From Siderastrea radians (taxonomy: Eukaryota; Cnidaria; Anthozoa; Scleractinia; Rhizangiidae), in assembly GCA_964017195.1 (NCBI GenBank), contig OZ024898.1:14548057-14612056 (forward strand): a stretch of 64,000 nt of DNA, written 5' to 3'. Shown piece after piece: positions 1-11,618 of this stretch. Below the pieces are notes generated by a model. That model ran no database searches. It was not told where the DNA came from and worked only from the letters and a program-made list of their open reading frames with translations. The position numbers and the translations under genes are program-made. The stretch's first letter is position 1. Each line of letters opens with the position of its first letter.

Positions 1-495
1 ATAAAAATGATAGATGAAGTATGGGATAAGGATAAGAAGGACGAGGAAGAAGATGATAAGTATTGGATGAGGAAGATGTGGAGAATGAAGACGTGATGAA
101 AATTAGGAGGGCGACGAGAAAACCGAAGATGATAGGGATTGGATGAGGACAAGGAGGTCGACAATATGATAAGGATGGAATGAGGATCAAAATGATGAGG
201 AGGACGAACATGACAAAATAAGATTGCATGAGAATTACGAGGGTAAGGAAGACGACGAAGATAAGGATGGAACGAGGGATGGCTAAAGATGAGGATTATG
301 GAAAGAGCAAAGATTGGTATAATTGGGATAAGGAGGATGGAGTTGACAACGATGGGATGCACGGGAGAATGAGGACGAAAACGAAGGCGCAATGAGGGTG
401 AAGATGAGGACGAGGAGGACGAAGATGATAAGCATTGAATGAGGATGAGGATCACTAAGAGGACAATAAGGATAGGATGAACATGAAGACGTTCA
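1..495. repeat. purine-rich GAT/GAG-type simple sequence
   Basis: A long run dominated by GATGAGGA/GAAGATGA-like words with few pyrimidine tracts. No coherent reading frame with gene-like composition is visible. It lies in the presumed intron downstream of the receptor M3 exon (minus strand) and looks like a decayed microsatellite. Confidence 0.7.
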
Positions 496-582
496 CGAAT
501 AAACAAAGGCCACAGTCCTAAGAATTATGCGATAGATTTAGCGGAATCATGTACGAATAAAATATTTGTTAGTGGCCCCCAC

Positions 583-809
583 CTTTGAACCATCAATTCC
601 AGTAATAGAAAGGCTGACATTTTCTTGCAGTAAGAATGCCATCAGGTTTGCACATTAATTGTTTATAACGATAAGAGCAAGTAATGAGTAGACATCAGAC
701 ACGATCCTTAAACTGGTGCTTAGTGCAGCCCTTTCAGCTCCAATGTCTTTTCCAAATGCCACACCACCAACATAACTGATGGAGTCTGCAAAGATAAGCC
801 ATGATACTT
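583..809 (-). pseudogene. iGluR pore-loop/M3 exon with in-frame stop
   Basis: The exon begins after a CACAG acceptor and ends at AAAG|GTGGGG. It reads pore loop (SISYVGGVAFGKDIGAE) then M3 (LRIVSDVYSLLALIVINN), a TAA at 657-655, and CANLMAFLLQ. In working receptors the M3 end is the strongly conserved SYTANLAAFL, so the TAA replaces the Tyr codon position while homology continues unbroken on both sides. This is seen directly. It is either a nonsense mutation, a sequencing error or an edited site. The acceptor has a weak pyrimidine tract; it was chosen because its phase matches the M1 exon. Confidence 0.65.
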
Positions 810-3800
810 CTGTGACCTTGGCCAATTGCCGTTCGTGATCAAAAATGATTTTCTGGGTTATCTGAAAGCAAAACTCTAAACAACACAGCACAGCCAAAAA
901 TAAGCACTTGTTGCCTGTAAAATCATGGAGTATTTAACACATGTACAACCTTTATAAACAAGGAAAGATAACAAGAAGGACATAAAGAAAATAATGCTGC
1001 AGTCGGGTTTCCTCACCTATCTTCGGCAAAAGACAAGCTAGTCTCCCTCAAAAGAAATATGCAAAAAATTGGTTACGATAGTAGTTAAGCACTAACAAAC
1101 CCAACGTCCTAGTTGCGGATTGTTATAATTTATGAGAAGAAAAACTGAAACTTAATTAAATACGGAACCAGATTGAAAACAACCTTGTTTGCTATGAAAT
1201 ATTTTACTGATTTGGTGCACGTGGAAATAATGATGAATTATCATTAAAAAGAGCATTATGGGCAGTCTATTTAAGTCTTACCTAGTAATGTGAACCCTTC
1301 CTTGCCGCTATTCCCTGGGGTGTGATAGTGCCCCTGAGGACTTTTACGGTTCAGCCACCAAATTATAATGAAAACAGCACTGGACGTTCCTATCATACTT
1401 AGCCATAAACTCTCGCTAAAAGGATGAAGCCAGGAATCTCGAGATAAAACTGAAAGACATATTCAGTGAAAGATGCAAAAGAGTTGAAAAAACGTGAAAA
1501 ATGAAACGAGAGTGACACGTCTTTGGTTAAGTTACGTGGCCCAAGAGCTGTCGGTAAAGTGCAACCCTTGTCCGTTTTTCTTGTGGTGTTTTGTTTTTTT
1601 CTCTCACAATGCCTAGCTTTACCCACATAAGTTAAAGTTTGTCAGCTCTTATTTCTGAAGTATGAAGCCGTTAAGGGTATTACTACTTCTAAAACGACAT
1701 TCGACATCGAAAGTTACCTCCAGCATTGTTTAAGGCTTCACTTATAGCGGAGCTCCCTGTGGCAGGAGCACCATTAGTAAGCAAATCTGGTAAACTATCG
1801 ATGCAATAAAGTTTGGTTCTGACGTCAGCGTACGCTCGCCTGTCCGTGCATCTGTGTGGGGAGGGGGACGGGAGTCCCAAGGCAACCCCCCGAGGGGAGA
1901 ATGCCATCTTTTCTTGGCAGGAACTCCCGCGCTGCTTTTGGGAAACCAGCTTTTGTCTTGAGGGGAAATTGCATGACTATCGTCGCTTTTGAAAAAGAGG
2001 CTTCTTTAAAAGCTTAACCTTATTTAGCAAAACGATTGTTAAATGGAAAGAAAAATTTCAAACAATACTAAGTTGTCTCTCTTGGTGGCAGGCGAAACAC
2101 CCAAGTTGCGAAATTTGCCTTCGAGGACTTCATCTTTGTTGTGTTCTGCTGCGAACTTGGCCGGCACATCGTGTGTGTTCGAGGTTATTTGGCAGCGGTA
2201 TCGATGCCAAAGATAGCAGAGCTAGTGCCGTCTGGTTTTTTCTGTGCACAACCAACATTTTTCCACGAAAAACACCCACGCGTTTATCTTGATCGAGCTG
2301 CGATCGATAAACAGTCGGCATCTTGTCTTGTCACGTGGGAACTGAATAAAGTTTGTCTTGTTTTTTTTATTTAACGGCTTTAATTAGAGTATTTTCAGAA
2401 ATAATAAGTAGCAGCGAAAAAAATGTGGAGCTCCAGTTTTAGGCTTGGCTAATTTTATACATTATCCCTACCGTATGAAACTAAATATTTCTTGTCTAAG
2501 GAAACGACGCCAAATGCTAAACCTGGCAAATTCCATGTAGGCTGTGAAATGTGTATAAGATGGCCAATTGCAGGTTATCCATCGACGTTGCAAGTCTAAT
2601 GAATGATACTTGCATAGGTATTTAAGTGCATTCTAGATGACATTTTGCAATAATGATAGTTCAGCTAGGGTCGCATAACAGGAAAAACAGAAGTTTACAC
2701 AAAATACGTACCATGCCAAGTTACATCTGAAGCTAATCAGTTTAAATAATTCTCTCCACGCGTTAGCAATTATGTGTGTATATCAGTTTTTTTCCTGTTA
2801 GTTAGTCCTTACTTGCATTCCTTCAAATTTTTGATGTGAGTGAGACCTTATGTTAACTTTCCACAGATTTCAGTAAGGCTATACACAAAATTAGTAGCTC
2901 CTAAGTCTTTCTTCATTGTTTTGTGTCAAGACTACCGATGATCACATTTAGAAATAAAGAATTCACGTACCTTTGCGCATGTCAGCCTTATTCACCAAGA
3001 TGCCGAGCTCCAGAAGTAGAGTTGGATGCGCAAAACTGATCACTGCTGCTCTTCTCGTGTTCAGTCCCATTTCCAATGAAAGCATTGCCCTGCCTTCAAC
3101 CAATTCCTGGACAATACCATTCCACTTACCAGTGCTATCATTAAAGACTCCGTATTGCCCATCGGGATTTAGGTAAATACGGGCTTCAAAATTTAAATCT
3201 TTCTGGAGAAACTCGAGAAAATCCAGCGAAGCGCCAACACAACAAAACATCTTCTCTACCAAAGCGCCTGAAGTGTTTACACCTTCGGTCTGATACCAAG
3301 GAACAAGACGGCCCACACATTCCTCTTCGCCAGTAGGATTGATTTTGTAAACAAATGGTGGATATAATTCGTTCACTACAACATGGACGATAGGCCGTGG
3401 AAGTTCTAGCACTGGTGTTATAGATTTTCCATTGGGAGAGGTGTTAGTTTCCATGGGAAGGCCAGTGGATGCGCCCATTCCCACAAGAAACCACTTTTTT
3501 TCACCGATAACATCTTTGTTAAGATTCCAAATTGTAAAAGTGGAATACTTTTCAGATACATTTTGTCGTTGAGCAAAGAGCGTGGTTTTCCCGGACAGTG
3601 ATTTTTGTGCCATGTGCCTATAGCGGTAAAAAAAAATTAACGGAAGTTAGCGAACATCACACTTTTGAGAAGGAGAAAAGGCAAAGAAAATCAGGGTTTT
3701 CCAGAAACTGAAAGAAAGTCAGTCAAGGATATCTACTGATCATCCATCGGATTAAATAAGAGAGGTTAAGACCGTGTACACTATAAAAAGATAATTCAAC

Positions 3801-6800
3801 TAGTATTAGCAACTCTCCTGTAAGGCAGTGAATTGTAAGGCGACGCCAATCGCCTTGGATAACGAAAGTTGGTCAATAAAAGTGGAATATTTGAAAAGAA
3901 TGGGCATTTGGTACCAACAAAATATTAAAAAAGGTATAGGTAAAGCTCGGACCTAATTATTACTATTTTTTTTATGTAATGAACCTTTTGGCAGTCTGCC
4001 GGAAATTTCTGGAGTCAATTATTTGTCCACAACTATTAACATCGATCTGTTTTATCGCAAGAATCTCGAACGCTTTCTTCAAAGGACAACTAAAACAAAA
4101 GCATGGCGTCTTGAAGGGCGTTGCCATAGATGCTGTGGTCATGACATTGCTCCGGTGTTTTGAGGCTTATCTTTAACAATCCTTCAGGGAGATTTTTAAA
4201 GTTTGTAGTAAAGTGAGTGGTGATATCCGTTACAATCCAAACAGTCTTATGTCTGCTCACACCAAACTTTTGAATCACCTCAAAGAATTGAGCTTCGTAG
4301 CCAAGTCGACTATGCATAACAATAACGTCACTTCCATGTCTGATTACATCCTTTAGTTCTGTTTCTGTCGTATTTTCAATCGTTTCATCCATTAACCAGA
4401 CTGTTTTAAGGATCTCCCATATCTCTTGGAACGCAAACCTTATCATCTCGTCAGCAAATGTCTTTCCTTCGTAGTTGGCAGATAGTATGAAGCAAACAGT
4501 TCGCTGATAACTGATCAAGCTGAAGTTGCATAGTAGTAAACTGAAGGAAACGTTACCCTTGTAAATTCACCGGGAGTTTCCTTAAAGTGAAAGAAATCAG
4601 GTGTTGCCATCAGTGTTTTTTTTAACAGAATTCTGTTCGTTCTTCTCTTCATGAGTCGTGTTATCGATTTAAAACCTATGTTCGGTCTTTACGGTTACTG
4701 ATGTAACAAGCTGCCTGAAATCGAGTTTATGAATTTATCGCCGGAAGATTATTAAATATTTTACTGTTCCGGGTATTACGGAGTGATTAAATTAATTTTC
4801 GCTAACGTCATTGTCTAAGCTTCGTCGAAAGTTTGCGACTGCAAAGTTCGTTATAAGGAGAATATTCAATATCTGTTATAGACTAAAGAGTTGTCTAATA
4901 CTGATCTTGGATCTAAGGCGGCAAACGGGGAGATGGCGTATTCTGTACATTTCCGTGTATGTACATCTGTATAGTCCAGCAATATGGTGCACAAAAAGAC
5001 CATTATTGTGCACATTTGGTTAAAAGCATAAAACTTGGCATACTTATAGTATAGCACAAACAGATTAATTTCAGCTACCGGCCCACCTCGATTTCTTCCA
5101 GGGGGGTGCAAATTCGCTACCTACAGGGGAGGGGTAGGGCAAATAACTGAAAAATCGTTAAAATTTGTTTATACCTAGTCAAATCAGCTCTTATCTTACA
5201 AAATTACGTCCCTAATAGCTTTATTATATTTCAAGCTTGAAATGATGCTGATTTCTTCAGGGGGGACACTTTGGGATACTCAGGGGGGAGGGGAGGGGAA
5301 GTAAACTTGTTTGTAATACCTCTAAACGTATAACAATGAGAGTTTTATAAATATTTTTATGTTGACAATATAAATTCAGCGTTCCTATGCAATTTTAGTT
5401 TAACCAAAAATTGTTTAAGTTAAATTGTGGGACAACCGGTATAAAAAGGACTGGGAACGAGAAGGCTCGGTTACAAAGGTCTTAAAGATGGCGGCCCCCA
5501 TGGTCGCCATTTCTAGAAGCTCTGTAAGGTTTGAGGTACGTTTATATTCTTTCTATTAACTCTTATTGATATTAGCAAGAGAATATTGTATTTTTATTAA
5601 TTTACACTCTATATCTTAGCTGTAATTATTAAAAAGTTCTTTCATTTGAGTAAAAATCCATCAGGTATTTTCTTCTTTTCGAATTTGATAATAGCAAGAA
5701 CATCTTCAAAATGTGGTTTACTTTTGTGTTAAATATCTTCTTTTGACTATTTTATTGAGACTTTATTTGATTTTATTGATTTCATAAGGTAAAAATATAC
5801 AAATTTAGCAAGTAATTACAAGTAACAACAATGGCTACTAATTCAAAAGGTAAGATTATTATGTGCAGTACACAATGGCAATCTTTATAATATGTTTACA
5901 ATTACATGATTTTAGATAGTGCTCAAAATATAATAAATCACCAAAATTAAAGACAATTTGAAAATATTATTTTAAAGAAAACAATCCTATCGACTGGAAG
6001 AGATGTATATTGTGTCAGAAAGAAACAGCAGAGAGGCTGCGCTGTCCGTATGATTCCAAACAAGCAGGAGTTGAATCATGGTATGAGAACCTTGCTGCTA
6101 ACATACAACGATTTCACGATCTTGGTCGTATGCCTATCGAGGTTAATGTGGCAGGTCTTTCCTCTCAAGATAATACCTTGGCAGGAGCACTGAATGCTAA
6201 CAAGGCTAAGTGGCACAAATCCTGTAGGGATAGATTTAGCAACCTTAAACTAGAGAGAGCTGAAAAAAGATCGGCAGATCCCGCATCAGACAATAAATTT
6301 GAGGACAGTAAAAAGATGCGCCGTATTACATCTGCAACAAATGTCAAGTCTTGTTTTTTCTGTGAAAAAGAGTCAGGGGAACTTCACAGAGTTTCAACTC
6401 TGAATGTAGATTCCAAAGTTAGAGAATGTGCCCTGAAACTAAATGATACTATGTTGTTGGCTAAGCTCAGTGCTGGCGATATGCCAGCTCTAGATGCAAC
6501 GTATCATACCAAATGTCTAGCAACGCTCTACAAAAAAGCTGCAAATGTTGAACAGGGATCCGGAGATACCACGTATGAGGCAGTTCAGGAAGGTATAGCG
6601 CTAGCAGAGCTCATATCATTCATAGAGGACAGTCGTGGAGATTCAAATGTTAGTCCAGTGTTTAAATTAGCAAATATCACCAAAATGTATGAAACAAGGC
6701 TCAAACAACTTCATGTTGATGTTTCAAAACGCATTCACAGCACAAGGCTAAAGGAACGCATCCTAGCTTACTGCCCTGGTCTGAAAGAGTATAAAGATGG

Positions 6801-9800
6801 TCGTGATGTAATTTTTGCATTCGACGAAGACGTCGGGCAACTCCTGAAGAAATCAGCAGAAATAAGTTATGATTGCGATGCAATGATTCTTTCTAAAGCA
6901 GCTAAAATCGTTCGTCGAGATATTCTTGCTATGGAAAACAATTAGTTTTCTGGAACATTCGAGACAGAATGCCAAGAGAATTCTGTCCCACCATCGTTGC
7001 TGTCCCTAGTAGAGATGATAATGGGTGGTACAAATATTGAAGATCAATCAAGCAATGTTGTTGAAATCCAAGCCGCTCTGAGCACATCGCAGCTAATTAG
7101 GTACAACTGTATTGTTCGACGTCGTAAAAATTCAGTAGCCGCATACCATGCTAAAGCTCGAGAGACACCACTGCCCATCTATCTTGGTCTCATGGTACAC
7201 GCTGAAACCAGGAAAAGAGGTTTAGTTGACAAATTGTATGACCTTGGACTTTCCATATCTTATAACAGAGTTCTGGAGATTTCTACAGCAATGGGAGACA
7301 GAGTTTGTGCACAATTTGAGGAGGAAAATGCAGTCTGTCCGATAAATCTCCGAACTGGTTTGTTCACCACAAGTGCACTTGACAACATCGATCACAATCC
7401 CAGTTCCACTACAGCTACTGGATCGCTACATGGTACAGGAATTTCACTTTTTCAGCATCCGACGCCTGACAATCCAGGCCAAGAGCGAGAATTCACACCA
7501 ACCATTGCATTTGAGTCTACCAAGTCAATCACACCACTTCCACAGGACTATTCAAGCGTCCCCCCCGTAGATCCTTGGGCAAAAGAGCCATCGTTTCCTG
7601 AAACCAGCGTTTCTCTGGATCAGTTTAAAGAGCAGACTGTCGACATTACAGCACAGTACGAATGGCTGAATCACGTCAAAGATGAGCTAGACGGGAACGA
7701 AAGCAATGATGAAATTCAAATCATGTCTTTGTCATGGGCAGCATTCTATGCAAGTAGAATCCCTCAGAATACAATCAGGTTGACGGATATCAATTAACTC
7801 ATTGTTGCCACTTTTTCAAGAGGAAGCTCATTCAGTCGCGATGATACTCCATGCAATGAATATAGTCAACAAGTCAGTGCAAGTGTTAAATCCAGGCCAG
7901 ATTCCTGTAATTGCATGCGACCAACCACTCTATGCGATCGCCAAAAGAATCCAATGGCACTGGCCTGAGACCCATGGAGAATCGAAGTTCATTATCATGC
8001 TTGGAGGATTGCACGTTGAAGCAGCAACTCTTCGAGCTTTGGGGGATTGGCTTGGTGGTAGTGGCTGGACTAGCGCAATAGTTCAAGCCAACATAGCATC
8101 ACCTGGCACTGCAGAGTCGTTTCTAAAAGCGTCGCATATATCACGAACACGGCATGCCCATGAAGTTACAGCAAGCAGCCTTTATGTTCTTATGTATATA
8201 GCATACCTGGAGTTCTCCCAAGCGTTAACTGAAGAGGATCAGCAACTCGACTTCTGGCAGTGGCATCACCTGAAGTCATCAGAAAGTCCTCAATTCTTGT
8301 ATTGGGCTTTGACACTTAAGTTTGAGCTCCTACTTCTGATGTTTGTCCAGTCGTTGCGGGAAGGCAATTTTAACCTCTACCAAGAATCTTTGAAGCAACT
8401 GGTCCCATTGCATTTTGCGCTCGACCATTTCCACTACGCCCGATGGCTACCAATCCATATACATGATATGGTGAAATTGAGCGAATCCCATCCAAACGTT
8501 GAAGGAAAGTTTCAACAAGGACATTTCGTCGTCAACAAGACCCAGAGAGTGTTCTCTGGAATATCACTTGATCAAGCTCATGAACAAAACAACAAACTAG
8601 TCAAAGGAGATGGCGGAGCAGTTGGTTTGACAGAGAACTCGTCGCAGCTATTAAGATGGATGGTATCAGGGCCAGAAGTTGCTCGTGCTGCAGCCACATT
8701 TGAGGCCCAACTTGATGTTATCAAATCCAACCAAAGCAAAGGTCCAGATATGCGTCATCATGACCAAGTGAGCAGTGTTCAGACGAACTTCAAGAGGCAA
8801 GTTCAAGCGCTTATAGAGGTTATAGAAGGCATGGGAAACCCATTCAAAGAGGAAAGCAATGACCTGCTGGTTCTTGATACCAAAGAAATTGCAAGTGAAA
8901 AGGTCATAACAACAGTAAAAGAAATAGAGAAAGTCGGTTTGCAGCAATTTCATTCGTTCGTGGAGGAACGCCTTATAAAGAAAGAAAAAGGAGTAATGGA
9001 TGTCATAAAGCGCAACAAGTTGGCCTTGTTCAGCAATCCACAAAAGCCGCCTTCCAAAGAAAAGCAAGGAGTGGTTTCCCTAAAGCAAAACTGCTCTCTA
9101 TTTTCGCAGTTGTATGTGTCTTGCCAGGTTCGACAGGGAAATCTTGATGAGTTCTTTACTCACGAGAACCAAGCGTATCCACCATCTATTTCTCAGTTTG
9201 GAGATTTGAAACTAGGTGTCAAATCTGATTTAATGAAGTGCTTGGAGAAGCTATCTCCGGGATGTCAAAGGCACCCAACAGTAGATGCTACACTTATTGA
9301 TGGTGCAGCGTTGGTGAATATGCTAAAACCAAGCAAGGAATCCAGGACATTTACAGATTATGTAAATGTAACATACTTGCCATACATTGAAGCACAGCTG
9401 CTAAGTGTTCAGAGAGTTGACATTATATGGGATATTTATGTCGACAACAGTTTGAAAGCCTCAACTCGAAGTAAGCGAGGGACAGGTATCCGACAAAGGG
9501 TAGAACCTGGTGTCAAGCTTCCAAAGAACTGGCCCCAGTTCCTCAAAGTAGATTCCAACAAGGTTGAGCTATTCCACTACCTCGCTGAGCAGACAGGTTT
9601 GGCCCAGTATGAAGGGAAGTGTGTGCTGGTTACAAAGGACAGTCTGGTACTTTCCTCATCTGCACAGATAACGGACAACATCTCCCCCTGTACACATGAA
9701 GAAGCTGACACGAGACTTATTTTGCACGCAGCAGACTCTGCCAGACAAGGACTCAAAAAAGTCCTGATAAGAACAGTAGACACTGATGTTGTTGTGATAG

Positions 9801-11618
9801 CCGTTTCTGTATTCAGCAGACTGAATCTTGATGAACTGTGGATTGCATTTGGCGTGGGCAAGTATTTTGAATACATTGCTGTGCATTCCATTGTACGAGT
9901 TCTTGGTCCTCAGAAATCCAGTACTCTCCATGTTTTCCATGCATTTACTGGATGCGATCAGACGTCCGCCTTTCTTGGTCGAGGTAAAACTACAGCCTGG
10001 GAAACATGGATGGCATATGAAGAAGTCACTATCGCATTTTTGTCTTTGAGTCAGTCGCCAACTGAGCAAGATATTGTTAGTGCGATGCCAAGGCTGGAGA
10101 GATTTGTGGTTTTGATGTACGACCAAACAAGTACATGCAGGAACGTAAATAAGGCCCGTAAAGTCCTATTTACCCAGAAAGGAAGATCTATTGAGAATAT
10201 CCCTCCCACATCAGATGCCTTGCAGCTTCACACAAAGAGAGTAGCCTACCAAGCCGGCCATTGTTGGGGACAATGTGATATCCCATGTCCTGTCATCCCC
10301 TCTCCCTCTGAATGGGGATGGACCATGTCTGAAGAACAGTTGTGGAAACCACTATGGATGACCCTCCCAGAAGCATCTAAGGCCTGTAGAGAACTTCTGC
10401 GATGTGGTTGCCGCATGGAAAAGGGCTGCAAAGGACACTGCAAGTGCAGAAAAGCAGAGATGCAATGCACCGCTCTCTGCAAATGTGGTGGCGATTGCCA
10501 ACGTGATTGACGTCCAGGTAACCACAGTAATGCAATAGGGAATTTGTCAATAAAGATTGCTTTTAATGATAACATATTTATTTAACCTTCAGATGTGCGA
10601 GCTACGAGCATCAGGAAGGATAAGTTAACACCACTTAATATTGTCAACATAAAAATATTTATAAAACTCTCATTGTTATACGTTTAGAGGTATTACAAAC
10701 AAGTTTACTTCCCCTCCCCTCCCCCCTGAGTATCCCAAAGTGTCCCCCCCTGAAGAAATCAGCATCATTTCAAGCTTGAAATATAATAAAGCTATTAGAG
10801 ACGTAATTTTGTAAGATAAGAGCTGATTTGACTAGGTATAAACAAATTTTAACGATTTTTCAGTTATTTGCCCTACCCCTCCCCTGTAGGTAGCGAATTT
10901 GCACCCCCCTGGAAGAAATCGAGGTGGGCCCATAGCTGAAATTAATCTGTTTGTGCTATACTATAAGTATGCCAAGTTTTATGCTTTTAACCAAATGTGC
11001 ACAATTATCTCACCATATTGCTGGACTAGTAAAATTGGACTATTTTATGCAGTACTGTGTAAATGTTAATTATTAAACTGAACTTATGGGAAATTAATCA
11101 CTATACTGGTTTAAACTAACAAAAATCTGATAATTCCAAGAATGAGGAAATCAAAGTGCATCACTAATATGCATTGTGTTTACCTGAGTCCGAAGAACCT
11201 CTTGATCTTGGAAAAGACCTACTGTTACGACGTTGGAATCTTCCAAAAGGGAGGAGAAAGCTAACCCTTCTCTGGTGATGCCGATAAAAATCGCCCCTTC
11301 GACTGTTGTAGAATGATTTCCCATAAATAAAAGAGCTTCAAGTACTCCAGCTTGGCTGCGATCTATTCCGGTTACATTTGCTTTCAACCATCTTAAATTG
11401 ATTACTTCTGACTTTCGTGAGAAAATGTCTTGGCGAAGCATCTGTTCTATCTCGTCGTGAAAGTATTTGTCACAAAATGTGTTGAAAAATAATAACACGG
11501 TAGCATTGTAGGTTGCTTGTGAGAAACAGATAGCTAGTATGGAAATTAAAAAGGATAAAGTTTTAAGTCTGATAGGAAAACATTTTGCTTTTGCCGACGA
11601 GTCGATTTCTTCAACCAT
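583..11618 (-). CDS. ionotropic glutamate receptor (NMDA-like ligand-binding type), partial gene
   Basis: Ligand-gated cation channel gene, minus strand, continuing past the left edge. Exons seen: 11618-11184 (start chosen at the ATG before a hydrophobic signal peptide, then the N-terminal lobe), about 4534-4097 (rest of the N-terminal lobe), 3617-2971 (lobe end plus S1 of the ligand-binding domain, with VVVNELYPPFV and the Cys-rich segment ending DFLEFLQKDLNFEARIYLN, as in NMDA-type subunits), 1449-1282 (M1, WLHPFSESLW then FIIIWWL) and 809-583 (pore loop and M3). Phases agree at 4097/3617, 2971/1449 and 1282/809, which supports the model. The 11184/4534 junction is not resolved, so an exon may be missing there; the 6-kb transposon lies in that intron. 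S2 and M4 would lie outside the window. The M3 exon has an in-frame TAA, so this copy may be a pseudogene. The family assignment is firm; the subunit class is only suggested. Confidence 0.8.
1282..1449 (-). CDS. iGluR exon encoding transmembrane segment M1
   Basis: This 168-nt exon has a good acceptor (TATGTCTTTCAG before 1449) and a GTAAG donor after 1282. It completes a codon begun in the S1 exon, giving KADMRKV-LSRDSWLHPFSE. A single hydrophobic helix (LSMIGTSSAVFIIIWWL) and the RKSPQG turn match the M1 region of ionotropic glutamate receptors, which follows the conserved post-S1 linker. Confidence 0.8.
4972..5371 (+). repeat. left terminal inverted repeat of the 6-kb element
   Basis: This arm contains G-rich tracts (CAGGGGGGTGC-like and AGGGGAGGGG) and shares nearly its whole length with 10638-11028 in inverted orientation. 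About 10 extra bases occur near the tip (after AATATGGTG) relative to the right arm. Similarity stops sharply after GTTGACAATAT. Confidence 0.9.
5440..5448 (+). promoter_or_regulatory. TATA box of the transposon gene
   Basis: TATAAAAAG stands about 70 bases inside the left inverted repeat and 40 bases before the first ATG. Its position between the TIR and the first exon suggests it is the element's own promoter; this is inference. Confidence 0.5.
5488..5535 (+). other. possible 5' leader exon with short upstream reading frame
   Basis: ATGGCGGCCCCCATGG starts a 16-codon frame that runs to a GAG|GTACGT donor. It probably forms a spliced 5' exon of the transposon gene. The next coding ATG (5831) has no obvious phase-0 acceptor joining it to this frame, so it may be untranslated or an upstream ORF. 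Confidence 0.35.
5831..10510 (+). pseudogene. transposon-encoded zinc-binding / FEN-XPG-like nuclease / CXC protein, two disabling lesions
   Basis: Coding exon 1 is 5831-5849 (ATGGCTACT...AAAG|GTAAGA); exon 2 starts at 5978 and runs to TGA at 10508-10510. In order, the protein has a CILC...WHKSC module (codons near 6004-6230), a second CFFCEKE...YHTKC module (6351-6520), a long middle part, and a C-terminal region with IDGAAL (near 9296), DIIWDIYVDNSLKASTRSKR, HEEADTRLI (near 9695), DTDVV (near 9778) and TGCDQTSAFLGRGKTTA (near 9945). These correspond in order to the acidic and helix-turn-helix motifs of FEN/XPG (PIN-fold) nucleases. It ends with a Cys-rich tail (CGCRMEKGCKGHCKCRK..CKCGGDC) like tesmin/TSO1 CXC domains. 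The frame is broken by TAG at 6943-6945 and by a frameshift near 7790-7800 fitting a 4-nt insertion; reading is otherwise collinear. Function in transposition is inferred from location only. Confidence 0.75.
10549..10554 (+). terminator. polyadenylation signal AATAAA
   Basis: AATAAA lies about 40 bases after the stop of the transposon gene and before the right inverted repeat, in the right place to end its transcript within the element. Confidence 0.5.
10638..11028 (-). repeat. right terminal inverted repeat of the 6-kb element
   Basis: Inverted copy of 4972-5371. It is slightly shorter, with the main length difference near the outer tip (AGATA in place of a longer CACAAAAAGACCATT segment). 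It is followed by GTA, matching the GTA before the left arm. Confidence 0.9.

Larger units (their letters stand above)
4972..11028 (+). mobile_element. 6.06-kb DNA transposon with about 400-bp terminal inverted repeats
   Basis: The ends read TAGTCCAGCAATATGGTG at 4972 and its complement ending CTGGACTA at 11028. The flanks are GTA (4969-4971) and GTA (11029-11031), a candidate 3-bp target duplication. The inverted repeats match from the tips to GTTGACAATAT on the inner side (5371 and 10638). One large plus-strand gene with TATA box, short 5' exons and AATAAA fills the interior. The element lies in an intron of a minus-strand glutamate receptor gene. I see no DDE/RNase H-like transposase in it. 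A 3-bp duplication is usual for PIF/Harbinger, but neither the TIR length nor the protein looks like that superfamily, so class is left open. Confidence 0.88.

Noticed and set aside
6943..6945. Programmed readthrough or selenocysteine at TAG
   Set aside because: The codon is TAG, not TGA, no structured downstream element was noticed, and a frameshift later in the same gene points to simple decay.
9656..10126. 156-codon minus-strand frame
   Set aside because: It lies wholly opposite the transposon gene, whose frame carries the recognisable motifs; a shadow frame.
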